Assembly (NCBI GenBank): GCA_016098155.1
Contig: JAAAJB010000015.1
Coordinates: 62,001-126,000, forward strand
Source of the DNA: Actinomortierella ambigua
Taxonomy: Eukaryota; Mortierellomycota; Mortierellomycetes; Mortierellales; Mortierellaceae
DNA length: 64,000 bases
Direction: 5' to 3'
Below the pieces are notes generated by a model, which did not search any database, was not told the origin of the DNA, and saw only the letters and a list, made by a program, of their open reading frames with translations. This document shows, in pieces, positions 33,350-44,217 of the stretch. How positions within the stretch are numbered: position 1 is the stretch's first letter; the number at the start of each line of letters is the position of its first letter. Made by a program: the position numbers and the translations under genes.

Positions 33350-34271
33350 GCGATGGCTACAGAGGTTGCTCAAGGGAGTGGATGGGTCCTGTTGAGAGGA
33401 GGGCGACGGGCGAGGGGGGGGGGCCGGAGAAGGGTGCAAGGGACGGACGCTGAAGCAGTGGGAGGAGGAGGAGCAGAAAGAAAAGAAGGAAAAAATTCAC
33501 CCAAAAAAAATAACTTTTTCATCTCTCGCAAACTGTGTTGTGAAATTTGAGTTGTTCACGTGAGTGCTCAACTTTAAATGTGAGGCAGGGTCTTTACACT
33601 GCATTGCCAGTGGTAGTCGCGTTGCCGGCTATCCGTCATGGAGGTAGTAGGTGGCTGAGAAAGATGCTGTTACGCCAAGTTATGGTTGCGGTACCTCTAT
33701 CGCTCTTGCCCTCGACGTCTTCAACGATATTCATAATTGACGAGTTGGCTGGTGAGAAAACAAAGTTCAGGATTTGCCTGGTGTACCCTCATCGAGAAAG
33801 ACGCGCTGCTTTGTCCTACACAAACATCCAATGACAGGCTGGGACTGGAGGGACAGAAGAGGAGCATCATTCTCGCATGCTGTTGCACTGCGGAGGCAGC
33901 TGCGCTGAGCATTGAGTGGAGTATGAACTGCAAGCCGATACTCTGCTTGGCGATTTCATTCTGACATCTTTTTGGATCGTTAGCCCTTGTGAACACCGTG
34001 TCAGGAGGACTTTTGGTGTTCAATCTAAAATTCAGTAGCACAGCCTTGCTTTTCCTTGGCCACAACCCAAATAGTTTCAATTACCCTCCGTGGTACCTTT
34101 GTTGGTTAGACCGTTGGCTGACGTGTTGGGCAACACAATCTTTCGCCCTACCTGGGCTCCCACTTTCCTTATTTTCTTTCTCGTATCTTCTGCTTCTTTC
34201 CTTCTTTCCTCACCTCCTTCCCACACTCTGTTCTCTCCTCTCTTTTTCTCACTGCACTCATCCTTTCATTA
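33350..34271. other. Divergent promoter, permease / secreted protein
   Basis: A 922-base region with a G-rich tract near 33405-33425 and a long CT tract at about 34165-34260 in front of the secreted protein gene. No gene recognised. Confidence 0.45.
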
Positions 34272-34826
34272 ATGTACTCGACCAACCAACCCTCCATTAT
34301 AGTGCTGGGCCTGGCCTTGACAGCCGTCTTCGCCAACGCCCAAGGGTTCGCACCCCCGTCGCCTCCCACAGAAGCCTGTGTGACCTGTCTGACCACGGCC
34401 GGGAAGACCGTGTCAGCCTGTGCCAACGTCCCCATTCCATACCCTCTCTCAGCGGAAACACTGCTCACCCTGTCGCCTGGCCAGCTGGTATGCGCCTGTG
34501 CCCTCGGCACGTCGCTGGATTGGATCAACACCTGCTCTGGTACCTGCGACGAGCCTAATCTAGCCCAGATCCGAACAACACTCACCCAAGCCCGTCCGCT
34601 CCTCTGTAGAAGTTCTTCCGCCAGCCCTAGCCCAACAGCGACCGCAACGGCATCAACCACTGCCAGCACTCGCCTTACACCGCCCGCCAAGACGAACCCT
34701 CCGACCTCTACGACCCCTCCGAGCCCAACACCCACCAAACCACCCTCGTCGGCTTCTATGACCACGACCAGCTTGGCTGTTTCGGCAGCCGCTGTTCTTC
34801 TCGCAGTAGTCCATGCCTTTCTTTAA
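34272..34826 (+). CDS. Small secreted, probably GPI-anchored cysteine protein
   Basis: Single exon, 184 aa. A signal peptide covers about residues 1-23 (ending VFANA) and is followed by a domain with eight cysteines, mostly in pairs (ACVTC, LVCACA, NTCSGTC). A Ser/Thr/Pro-rich stalk comes next (about residues 115-160, TPPSPTPTKPPSS-like). The protein ends in a hydrophobic segment (LAVSAAAVLLAVVHAFL) with nothing after it, the pattern of a GPI-attachment signal. It would sit on the cell surface or wall. No family was recognised, and it does not share the cysteine pattern of the copper-cluster proteins at 48.8-52.4 kb. Confidence 0.75.
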   Translation: MYSTNQPSIIVLGLALTAVFANAQGFAPPSPPTEACVTCLTTAGKTVSACANVPIPYPLSAETLLTLSPGQLVCACALGTSLDWINTCSGTCDEPNLAQIRTTLTQARPLLCRSSSASPSPTATATASTTASTRLTPPAKTNPPTSTTPPSPTPTKPPSSASMTTTSLAVSAAAVLLAVVHAFL

Positions 34827-35535
34827 ATCAAGGTAATAACGGAGTATGGTACCAAGGAGAGGGGAGGGGAGGTACGAGAAAGCACCCCCTTCCCCCCTCT
34901 CTCTTCTCACTCGAGTGAGAAATGCAATCACTGTTGCTTTCACTTTCTGGAAGGCTTTCTTTGTGCCTCCCCCCCCCCTCACCTAAATATCGTATAATAA
35001 ACTTGCTGCTCTTTTTTTAGTTTGTTTGTTTGGCGAAGTGTTGTACACGCGTCCGAGGATCTCTTCCATTAGTACCAGCAGAAAGAGAGATCTCATGTGG
35101 ATGGGGTAAGGGGTCCAGGCACAATGCTAGAACAGCACTGTGCATGTCCTATCAGGTTTTATTATCGCCCCTCTTAATGGAGCTTTCTCTCGGTCTCGTA
35201 TCATTAAATGCCACCCTTGTGCAATGGCAGGCAGTTTGGAGTGACGCGGTAGCTCTTATAGTGCTCGCGCTGTTCCCATACCAACATGATGTTTTGGAAT
35301 CTAGAATGCACGGTGTTTGGATGACCATATTAACGGAGGTGGTTCAGAACACAAGAGGAGTTAGATTCCACGGCTATTCTCCTTACCCCCCCCCCCCGAT
35401 TAAAGGCTTCTCAGACACCCTTTGTCCCTTGTATCATGTCATGTGTGGGGGAAGAAGAAAGAAAAAAAAGAGAACATGCGTGTCAAGAAGAAGGAGTAGG
35501 AGCGACAGGGAGGGAGAAGGGGGAGGGGATATGAC
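34827..35535. other. Convergent 3' region, no gene recognised
   Basis: About 700 bases between the ends of two secreted-protein genes. Open frames here (for instance 35030-35575 plus) show no signal peptide, domain or splice support. Confidence 0.45.
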
Positions 35536-36164
35536 TTACGGCTCTACCCAGCTGCTGCAATGCTCGGGACAATAGCTCAAGACTTGGTTGACCATAGTGT
35601 CCTGGATCAGTGCCGAAGTTCCTTCAAAGTTGCTTCGAATGACCTCTCCAACGTTTTTGTGCACCTTGTCAAAGAGACTATCGTCTATGCCCCAAGGGGC
35701 ATGGCAGGCAATCGATTTGGCCGATCCGCATAGCTCAGTCGGCGGACGTTTACCGGCCTTGGCGCAGCTTCCCTTGAACGTGTTAAAGATGGTGCGGTCG
35801 ATGACTTTGTGGTTCCCGGCTATCGACTTTAGGATGTGTTCGATTCTCACCTCGACCTCTCCTTGTACGGCGACGGGTAGCGTCCTCTTCTTTTCCTCCA
35901 GTACGGCGCTGTAGCGCTTGCGGAGGAACATGTTGGGTTCATTGCGGCAGCCACCCTCTAAAAGATGAGACAGATGGATCAGTTGAGGTGGTTCGAAATA
36001 CACTTTTTTTCCCCCTTTGTCTACGAAAGATCCTGAGGAAGGTATGACTGCGGTTCAGGAGGGTGGGTTTGGATCTAAGCGAAGAAGCCTTCATTACCAC
36101 AGGCCTCAGCAGTGTTGAGAATGAAGAGCGAGCACGTCAAGGTGGCGAAAATGAGAAGTTTCAT
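35536..36164 (-). CDS. Small secreted cysteine-containing protein
   Basis: Exons 36164-36098 and 35957-35536 (phase 1) give 162 aa. The first exon encodes a clear signal peptide (MKLLIFATLTCSLFILNTAEA), and the splice falls just after it in ACEGGCRNEP. The mature part of about 140 residues has six further cysteines spread as pairs (SCAKAGK/LCGSAKS/IACHAP and YCPEHCSSW near the end) and no hydrophobic tail, so it is probably released. The fold looks helical and no known family is recognised. The signal-peptide exon plus mature-domain exon is a common layout for secreted fungal proteins. Confidence 0.7.
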
Positions 36165-36956
36165 CTTTCTTTCTTAGGAAGGGGGGAAGGGTTGTTGCAG
36201 ATGGGTAAGTAGTAAACGTGAAATGTGGAGGACCAGATTTCTATTTTTTGGGGGGGATATCATTTTGAATTTTATGAGGCTTAGCCTACCTAGCGCGCCT
36301 CGTTTTAAATTTTTACCCGTGCTTGCAGGCTTCGATGGTCCAGGCTTGAACGAGGTGCCCCCCATATCCTTGCTCCGCACCTCGGCACTACCATGAAGCG
36401 ATCAATTTGTCTATTTATCAATGTTTTGCGACATTGTCTTCTCGATTGGTCTACTTGTGTCTTGTGCAATATACCCTTCGGGCAGGTATGTAGTCTCATC
36501 TTGCTTTTCCTTGCCCCTCCTCCGTCTTTGACGGAAGGCAATCATAATGTCTTTCACTCTTCGGCTACCATTTGGAGCACAAAAATTCTTTTCTCTCACC
36601 GCCTATCATCACGACGCTGAGCGCAGTGTTGGCTTGCTTGGATGTTGGATGTGAGGTGGTGTTCGTGCTGGTCAGGGCTTGTTGCTGCACTGTTCCTGTT
36701 CGTTGTTCATTGCGGCTCAATTGGTTCTCAAGCTCAGAACCTTGTGACTGCTGGCTTGAACCTTCTTTACCGAAAGTCGGTCGGTGCATTGTTCCTTGTT
36801 CATTCCTCTTACACACCACTCATTGCACTTCCCCCTTCCCGACCAGGAGAACAACCCACACAGCAAAGTGAGAGAGTAAAGAAAGAGCGAGAGATAGAAA
36901 GAGAGCTGCCTGCAGATTAGACCCTCCACACCTTACACTCCTTCCACCCCACTACG
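36165..36956. other. Divergent promoter region, no gene recognised
   Basis: About 790 bases between the secreted-protein gene and AMMECR1. Open frames on both strands around 36393-36929 lack domains or splice support. A GA-rich tract lies just upstream of the AMMECR1 start. Confidence 0.45.
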
Positions 36957-38353
36957 ATGGTCATCACCAAGGAGCACGCCCTATTCGCCTTCGACTGCCT
37001 CGTTGCTAGTTACCAGCAACGTGCTCCTCTCCGCCCAGAGTTTGAGAACAACAAGTAGTATGTGTGTGTGTGTGTGTGTGCGTGTGTGTGTGTGTGTCTG
37101 CCCTGGCAGCAGCCATTGTGTAGTGCGCTCTTGTTCTCTCTCTCTCTCTCCCGACCCTGGTCGTCACTCTCGTTGGCCTTTCCGCCCATGTATGCGTTGA
37201 TGTTGCGCTTATGCTGGGGAGCTCGAGCTACTTCGTCGTTGACAGCGTGACCCCCTCCACCTTGGTCATTATCCACCGAGAGTCCAACTTCATACTCAGG
37301 AACCACCTCTTTCTCTACTCTCCCTCTCTGTCTTTCCTCATTGTTTTTGCCTGGTAGCCCAGTCTTTGTGAGCTGGCACAAGAATGGCCAGTCGCAGTCT
37401 GGCGAAGAGCCTGAGCTCGAGCTGCGAGGATGCATCGGCAACTTTAAAGCCGAGCCTCTCATTAAGAACCTCAGTGATTACGCTGTCATAAGGTATGACC
37501 ATTGCCTTTGCTGCTCCGAGCCTCTGTGGGCTGACTGAGGAAGGCGATTCCCACGTTTGTAGGGAGGTCACTCGTCACCCTCCTCATTCACCCCTCTCTT
37601 CCCCCCCTTTGTCTGTTTCGCTTCCCACCCTCCCCCTATGTGTGCAACTAAACAACCGGTTCGGCTTTTTTTGTTTCTCTCTTTCGCCATGCAGTGCTCG
37701 GCGTGATTCACGGTTTGAGGAGATTGCTTACCACGAGCTCAAGGACATGTATTGCACGTAGGTTAGAAGGCTACCCAGGGCGCTGTAGTTTCTGTGTTCT
37801 ATCGTCTGCTTGCTTACAGGCGACCAACTTGTAACCTCGCCTTCTCCCCTCCATTGCGTACAATTGTTTATGTAGAGTCTCTCTCTTGCTCGGTTTTGAA
37901 GACGCAGAAGACTATCTGGACTGGGAGGTAACTCTCGTCGGAGCAGTGGACAATTTAGCTGAATATGTCTATATGGTGTAATCACCCCAGGGAGTCGTAC
38001 CACATACTACACCACGATTATCATAGACTTTGCATGATGCTGAGAGGGTGTCATTATTTCTCTCTATTTAGATTGGCAAGCATGGCCTGCGACTAAAATA
38101 CACCCTCGATAACGGCAAGGTCCTTCGATCGACATATCTGCCAGAAATTGCCAAAGAGAACTTTTGGACCAAGGAGGAAACGATCCGCAACCTGCTGCGC
38201 AAGGCTGGATTCCACTGGGCAATTGGCCAGCACGTGTACGATGCTGTCGAGCTGACCCGATACCGGTCAGAGAAGGTGCGATGCAACTTTGCTGAATGGA
38301 AAACCTGGCGCGACAAGAAGGTTGCCGTCGACGACAGAATCAACGGTTTTTAG
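36957..38353 (+). CDS. AMMECR1: AMMECR1-domain protein
   Basis: Exons 36957-37057, 37358-37492, 37695-37757, 37876-37927 and 38072-38353 (phases 2, 2, 2, 0) give 210 aa, essentially the single AMMECR1 domain. Signatures are FAFDCLVASY at the start, PVFVSWHK, the invariant [40 protein letters not shown] and YLPEIAKENFW. The family is widespread in archaea and eukaryotes. Its biochemical activity is not firmly established; in humans it is tied to a contiguous gene syndrome. The N-terminal extension seen in animals is missing here. Intron 1 contains a GT microsatellite at about 37060-37100. Confidence 0.95.
37060..37100. repeat. GT microsatellite in AMMECR1 intron 1
   Basis: An almost pure TG repeat with a few C interruptions directly after the splice donor. 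Confidence 0.9.
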
Positions 38354-38683
38354 GTGGAAAGTTGAAGGAAACCCTCCTCTCCCCTCTTCCAGGCACACCC
38401 AGACAAATCTGGATTCCCAAAGGACTTTTCTTCATACAAGGAAAGTGGCATCGCCTGTTGGTCTCGTGTTTTTTTCTGTACTCGCGGTTTCTTCCTTCGC
38501 CCTTGATTCTCTCACCTTTTAAACTTTTGGGTCATGTTGCTGAGTGGAAATATTCCCCCTCTCCATCGTTTGGCTCAAGTGTGCACAAGCCTTTTAGATG
38601 ATTTTTTTTTTCTTCTGGTGGTCACCAACTCCAACTCAATAAACCAAGTGGGTCAGTGTTTGTTCAATTGCCACACCCCTCTA
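38354..38683. other. Short intergenic region
   Basis: About 330 bases between AMMECR1 and the leucine-rich-repeat gene. The reading frame of the latter stays open upstream to 38534, but the sequence is T-rich and its translation looks non-coding, so it is treated as 5' flank. Confidence 0.4.
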
Positions 38684-41272
38684 ATGAATGCGTCCAGGCA
38701 GCCCCGTCGGCAACATGCATCTACATTGATCCAGGATTCACAAGTACCGACATTATTCCGACTCGCAGCCGAATCTTGCGCACGACACATTCAGCTCTTT
38801 GGGACGCTCGAGGGCTTGCCGTTTGAACCCTTTGGTCAAGCCATCTTGTCAGCTTTTATCGATCTGCAGGACCAGCTCTCTACGTGGCAGCGCCAAATTG
38901 GGATCCTCGTCTTTGCCGAGAGCTACGGATACCATCATCGGCTACAAAATACGCCGTATCGGTGCTCTCGGGCCCCAGGCCTTGTCTTCTCGGGACTCTC
39001 TCAATTGTCGAGCCTCAGCGAGCTCTCGCTTCTCGCTTCCTTTGCAGAATGTCTTGTGTACCTTGACCTATCAGCACCACCATTACCATCCTCATCTCGG
39101 GTTTCGCTCTCGGACCACGACTTGGTGGCACTCGCAAGCATGAAACAACTCCGGATGCTCAATCTTGCCGGTCAGCATGGGATCGGGGACATAGGGCTGA
39201 GCCACCTGATTAGCAGCGCCGAGTTTGAGGTCGGCCTACAAAAGCTCGAGTATTTGAGCATGCGGCACACGGGATTGACGGATCAAGGACTGGCAAGGCT
39301 ATGGCGGCCGATGCCGAAAGAGTCGACTCTGACACATCGAGTGGGACAACCACCGCCACAATCGCTTCACCAGCATCCAAAAAAAGATACGGTTCGGTGC
39401 GTATGGCAGCACTTGTTGGGTATCGACCTTTCAGGAACCCATGTCCATCTGGAGGTCGCCCGAAATCTGTTCGCCAAGGCTGGTGTTGTTCGAGAAGGTT
39501 CAAGTGCAAATTCAGTTCCAGCAACAGCAGCTCTATGGCATAGATTACCAGCTGATACCATCCTCTTCGCACCACTTCATCGTGAAGGCGACCAAAGCAA
39601 AGTGTATCTCGAGCCGTGTTCTATAGACCCAGTTATCGAGGAGCAACCCCACCTGTCATCCTTGTCAACATGGGCCGAGACTCTCAGTGCGGTCGACGAG
39701 AAATACACCTGGGTGAACATTGGAACGAGTAATCATAGCGAACACCGTATCTCTGTCGCGGACGGCCTGCCGGCCATGATGGCCCTGCTCAAGATGACGT
39801 CGACCTATGTTCAAGAGCTGCCTGACGACCCACCTTTGCCGCTGTATTCTTCACGTGCCGAGGACCAACACCCCTGGAAGAGGCAGAGGCGAAGAGGAGC
39901 AGGCGGAAGGAAGCAGCGTGAGCGTGAGGGCCGCGTGCTCCTCGGACAGCAGCAAGTGATCGCCAAACGACCAGAGGCGATGATAGGCTCAGGGCTGAGG
40001 GTGGAGCCAGGTCGCACGAGCAGTGGTAGTCGGAATCAGAAAATGATGATGTCAGGGAAACAAGGTGCCGAAACGTTGATTTTTGTCCGAGATCGTGCTA
40101 GCGTCCTGGAAGAATTGGCTCAAGCAGAGGAGCGAGATTGGAACCGGCAGGGCGATGACGAGGACGGAGAGAGTGGCTGGGGGTCACAGGCAACTCTGGT
40201 GAACCATGCGACGCAGCAGAGGCCTACGGAGTCCCAGTTCTATGAGGCACCGCCACAGTTTGTGGCTCGGATACGAAGACCGCATCATCATAGTGTGTCG
40301 GGCTCGCCTTTATTGGTGGATACTCAAGGCAGCACTCGTGTTCAGCTGCCAGATGAATTGTCGGCTGCGACTCCACCACCCTTCACTGCTCAGCAAAGGC
40401 TATCGTCGCCACCCGCTCCGAGGCGCAAGAAGAGAGTGTGGATGCCCAGTGCGGCAGACGTGCCGTCAACCTCTGGGAGAGGCGGTAAAGCTGCTGCCTC
40501 GCCTGCTTCCTTTGCACTCTCACCATTTGTTAAAGTGGTCAGGCAGGAGAAGCGCAACGACCTCACCGACGATGACGATGGCCTCTTTGCCACAACCTCC
40601 GGCCAAGTAGATGAGGACGAGCCAATGGCCCCTGCATTGGCTTCCTCGTCCTCGTCTTTCTCTGCTTCAACATCGGTGATACGGAGCCATTCCGACTGGG
40701 CGGTCGGGCAGGAAGCAGATACGAAAAAGTGGGCAGCAACGTTGACAACGGGTCAGTCCAAATCCAAGAAAGTTAAGGTCGCGCCTAGAGGTAGTTTCGG
40801 AGTCGGCGAAGTACCAAAAAACAATCTCCTCACGATGTGGGCGAATAAGGGAGAGCAGTCAAAGTCTCCCATAACCTCATCGACTGATCAGGCCCGTGAG
40901 AAAGGTACCAGGCTAGAACAGCCTTCAGCCATTCACTCAAGTGCCAGTGGACAGCCATTGCAAGGCTTTTATTTTGTCGACGACGAGCACAAGAAGAAGA
41001 CTCAAGTGTCCCTGAACAAGTGGCTAGGAGCTGGAGGATCTTCAGATGGGCATGACAAGAAGAGCAGTCGTGACAGGGGGGCTACAGGTGCCCAGGTAAA
41101 TACGGCTCCACCAACGCTGTGGATGAGGAGGGTGCATGAGGAAGGCATGACGCTTTCACGGAGTCTATCCATGAGCAAGAAGGACGCCCGAACCAGCATC
41201 CGTCAGGTCCTTCCTGACGGAATCAAAGTACCAGCTTCTTTAATCAAATTTGATTCTGACAGCGAAGAGTAA
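38684..41272 (+). CDS. Leucine-rich-repeat protein with long disordered tail
   Basis: Single exon, 862 aa from the ATG at 38684; the frame is open from 38534, and that earlier ATG is an alternative. The N-terminal 300 residues contain leucine-rich repeats: LVYLDLSAPPLP, LRMLNLAGQHGIGDIGLSHL, LEYLSMRHTGLTDQGLARL and LLGIDLSGTHVHLEVA. The remaining 550 residues are disordered, with an Arg/Lys patch near residue 410 (KRQRRRGAGGRKQRE) for nuclear import. Near the end are two short motifs, NNLLTMWANKG and KTQVSLNKWLG, the second matching the spacing of a PCNA-binding box with Trp-Leu in the aromatic positions. The acidic C-terminus reads FDSDSEE. It is probably a nuclear protein; function unknown. 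Confidence 0.75.
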   Translation: MNASRQPRRQHASTLIQDSQVPTLFRLAAESCARHIQLFGTLEGLPFEPFGQAILSAFIDLQDQLSTWQRQIGILVFAESYGYHHRLQNTPYRCSRAPGLVFSGLSQLSSLSELSLLASFAECLVYLDLSAPPLPSSSRVSLSDHDLVALASMKQLRMLNLAGQHGIGDIGLSHLISSAEFEVGLQKLEYLSMRHTGLTDQGLARLWRPMPKESTLTHRVGQPPPQSLHQHPKKDTVRCVWQHLLGIDLSGTHVHLEVARNLFAKAGVVREGSSANSVPATAALWHRLPADTILFAPLHREGDQSKVYLEPCSIDPVIEEQPHLSSLSTWAETLSAVDEKYTWVNIGTSNHSEHRISVADGLPAMMALLKMTSTYVQELPDDPPLPLYSSRAEDQHPWKRQRRRGAGGRKQREREGRVLLGQQQVIAKRPEAMIGSGLRVEPGRTSSGSRNQKMMMSGKQGAETLIFVRDRASVLEELAQAEERDWNRQGDDEDGESGWGSQATLVNHATQQRPTESQFYEAPPQFVARIRRPHHHSVSGSPLLVDTQGSTRVQLPDELSAATPPPFTAQQRLSSPPAPRRKKRVWMPSAADVPSTSGRGGKAAASPASFALSPFVKVVRQEKRNDLTDDDDGLFATTSGQVDEDEPMAPALASSSSSFSASTSVIRSHSDWAVGQEADTKKWAATLTTGQSKSKKVKVAPRGSFGVGEVPKNNLLTMWANKGEQSKSPITSSTDQAREKGTRLEQPSAIHSSASGQPLQGFYFVDDEHKKKTQVSLNKWLGAGGSSDGHDKKSSRDRGATGAQVNTAPPTLWMRRVHEEGMTLSRSLSMSKKDARTSIRQVLPDGIKVPASLIKFDSDSEE

Positions 41273-41378
41273 AGTTTGTTTTTTGCTCCCCTGCAGAATT
41301 TTTTTTTCGTGTCACTCCTCTGTTCACCTTCTAGCTATTTGCATCAAGCAAACCTATGCAGCGCAGAAAACAATCAGG

Positions 41379-42954
41379 ATGCCATCACAGTTCCCAGCAC
41401 AGGGGAGGATGCCAGCCTTGATTCCTCAGAGGACTGAATCATTGTGGTACCCATTCTCCAGCGGTGTCGAGCAGATGCATGAAGAATTGCTTGAAGAGGA
41501 AGAGCACCATGCACATGTGGTAACGTGCGCAACCATAGCTGTTGCCCCCCTTCTCAACGATGAAAGAGTGGAAAGCTACACGTTCAAAAGGAATATCTCT
41601 CCACTGACTCTTTCGCCTTTATTGTCTCTATTATTCCATGGCCAATGACGGATAGGCAGCCGAGATCCGTATTGCAGGCTCTCACTTTATTCCCATGGGC
41701 ATGAAAAGGTCGTTCATGGTAAGTCGCCATGATCCGTAACTCCGGGCTGGCTACCAAGTTTGACTGGATTTTACTAAACCTCTTTTTTTTTTCTCGCTCC
41801 TGCCCTCCTAACTTATTTTGGATTCGTAGCAGGATGCCTACCTAGAAGGAGACGAAGAAGGCGAAGACGAAGAGGAGGAAATCGAGGAGGATGAAGATAC
41901 CCCAACAGAAGTGCTCGATCGATACGAATCGGACGAGGGAGAAGCACAGATGCGCCCCGATGGCGAAGGCAGTCCACATCGAAGCGGCGATGAAGAAGGT
42001 GATACCGAACTCACCGAAGGCCCGATGGAGCAAGACGACGAAGACAACGGAGGCACACATTTGCTGCATGAACGACATGAAATCGACGAGCACGAAGATG
42101 GTGATTTCCTCCGGCCCCCAAGCTCGCACGGGGTGTACGACGACGGAAACGATGGTGTCTTTCCGACAGACACTTTTCATAGCGGCGGTGACGACGGCCA
42201 TAGCAACCATACAACTCTGACAAGGACAGCAGGAGAAGCAGACAGCCATGGCGGCGGCATTGGCGGAGGGGATCATGCTCAATTTTTCGATGACAACGGC
42301 ACCTTTATTCTGGACTCGGCCACGGATGCCACCATCACTGGTACCATCACCACCACTGTTGAAGGAGCAACTGCAGATGACCCGTTTTTGCAGCATCTGC
42401 TCGGACAGGATGATGAACGTGACGAAGACGATGGTGGTGCTCATGTGTATGATCTGAATGTACCAAGCGACTTGTTTGTGGATCTTGCTCAGTTTTCGTC
42501 CACTTTTGGCTCAGCAGGGGTAGGGGTGGGTGTAGGGGCAGCAGGAGCAGCAACACCCACACCACCAACCGCCGCTCCCTTTAATATTGTCACAACGGCA
42601 TCGCGCCAAGAGACCTCACAGACACCTCATCGGCGAGCTCATCGACCTCAACAAGATTATTGGAGCCAGCAACCACTGTCGCCGACAGCCTTTTCGCCCA
42701 CAGCGTCCCCAAATACACTGTCTCCACCTTGGAGGGTGAACGTATCCGGGGCGACATTATCGCGTGGGGATCAACAACAACAACAACAGCAACAACAGCA
42801 GAGATCAGGGCAAGGTCGATCCTCTCGAGTGGTACCTCCAGGCCCACATGTTCAGATCTACGAGGATCCTCCGGAGCCTGAGGACGCCGAAGAAGATGGC
42901 CAGGCCATGCATTCATCACCGGAAGACCATTATGGCCATCGCTACCGCTTATAA
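41379..42954 (+). CDS. APC15-like (ANAPC15/Mnd2) protein with long acidic tail
   Basis: Exons 41379-41519, 41656-41718 and 41830-42954, all phase 0, give 442 aa. The first 70 residues fit the anaphase-promoting complex subunit 15 pattern: PQRTESLWYPFSSGVEQ, then a Glu-rich helix (HEELLEEEEHHAH), then IAGSHFIPMGM, then an acidic run (DEEGEDEEEEIEEDED). Human APC15 has TE-LW, a Gln/Glu helix, LVPIGK and an acidic tail in the same order, but is only about 120 residues. Here about 350 extra residues follow: acidic, Gly/His/Thr-rich, a proline/serine part and a 10-residue glutamine run. APC15 helps release the mitotic checkpoint complex from APC/C. The third exon has a TAGCAG double acceptor, so residue Gln may be optional. 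Confidence 0.65.
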
Positions 42955-44217
42955 TAAACGACGTTTTTGTGATATAGAACCATTTTCCTCTTGGGATGAA
43001 CGATGTTTTCCGAAATTTGACATGCCCAAAATCTGGTTTTGTTACACCCATATCGGAGTATTTGCACAATGACGGCCTCCGTATTCCTAGTCCTCCACTC
43101 CTTTGACACATGTGTGGAGCCAATCATCAAGAAACTCAGCGCCTCCTGACACGACAACCGCCTGTAGTCACTGGTCGAACGAGTCAGTAGGAAACACCTG
43201 AGGATATTGAAAAGCGTATCCATGACTAGACACTACCCCATGAAGCTATTAGTACAGCGTCACATCCTCCTGTTCAGACCTCAGCGTGAGGGGCGCAAGA
43301 GCACGGTTCACATTAATAGAACTGTGAAAAGAAAGGAAAAGAAAAGAGCTGAAATGCTACTGACAAGCCGTGGGTTTTCAACACACTCATGTCGAGATTA
43401 AGGCAGGGAGGGAGTTACATCAGTCTTTTCTTGGTTCCCGGACGACCCACAACAACCGTTAAAAGAAGATGAAGGTGCTGACACTAACTACCACGACCTT
43501 TCGGAGAGTGACATCCTCTTAAGCCAAAACCATACCACTTTTGCATAGAAATATCAAAGAGCATCCACTTTCACGAAGTAGGCAATTGTAAACATTGAGA
43601 TCCATAAAAATCGATTTATTGACTACGAAAGGTCCTGATATGCTCGCCATCTAAACAGAAGAAGAAAAAAAAGAAAAGACAGAAAACAATGGGTAGTCAT
43701 GCTGGTCCAAAAGAGTGGCTCTGAGCTGATACCCCCTGTCCTATTACTCGAGGCTCCCTCGGGGAGTCCGACCCCGAGACAGCCGGCAAGAAGGCTCCAC
43801 CAGGGAGGGACAAAGGTCTGCACGCCACCAGCAGACTCGATGCCCACTCGGCCTGGCGAGCGGGTAGGGGTACAGATATGTCATTTACTCCAGGAAGGCA
43901 CCCCCACCCTACCTTCAGATAGAGGCGGCGTAGGCTCACATTGTCCACGAACCTACGCACGCTCTTCACAGGCATTCACTCTCCCTTCATCCAAGGTACA
44001 CATCTGTCAACTTTCGCGTCATGTGTCCTTCATCCCACCCCCTAACCAGTCTGTGCTATTCGAATGTGTTGAAACATCTTCTAGCCGCAAACCCAAAGAT
44101 TCGCCAAAGATTCCTTCAAAGTGCACCATTGACATGAGGTCAAAAATGAGATAGATACCAGCTTCGTTTATTTATGACAATATGAGAGCTGCTCCCCCCT
44201 GGGGGTGGTGTGGACGC
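42955..44217. other. Intergenic with a GC-rich block of unknown nature
   Basis: About 1.26 kb with no gene called. The part at 43697-44154 is GC-richer than its flanks and open on both strands (151 aa plus, 92 aa minus), but neither translation shows a domain, signal peptide or splice context. It may be a degenerate repeat or transposon remnant. No terminal repeats were found by eye. Confidence 0.35.

Noticed and set aside
5300..42954. A ubiquitin gene cluster (CTLH protein, USP48, USP7, APC15-like)
   Set aside because: The four genes are separated by many unrelated genes and differ in strand. With no shared promoter signal seen, chance is the simpler reading.
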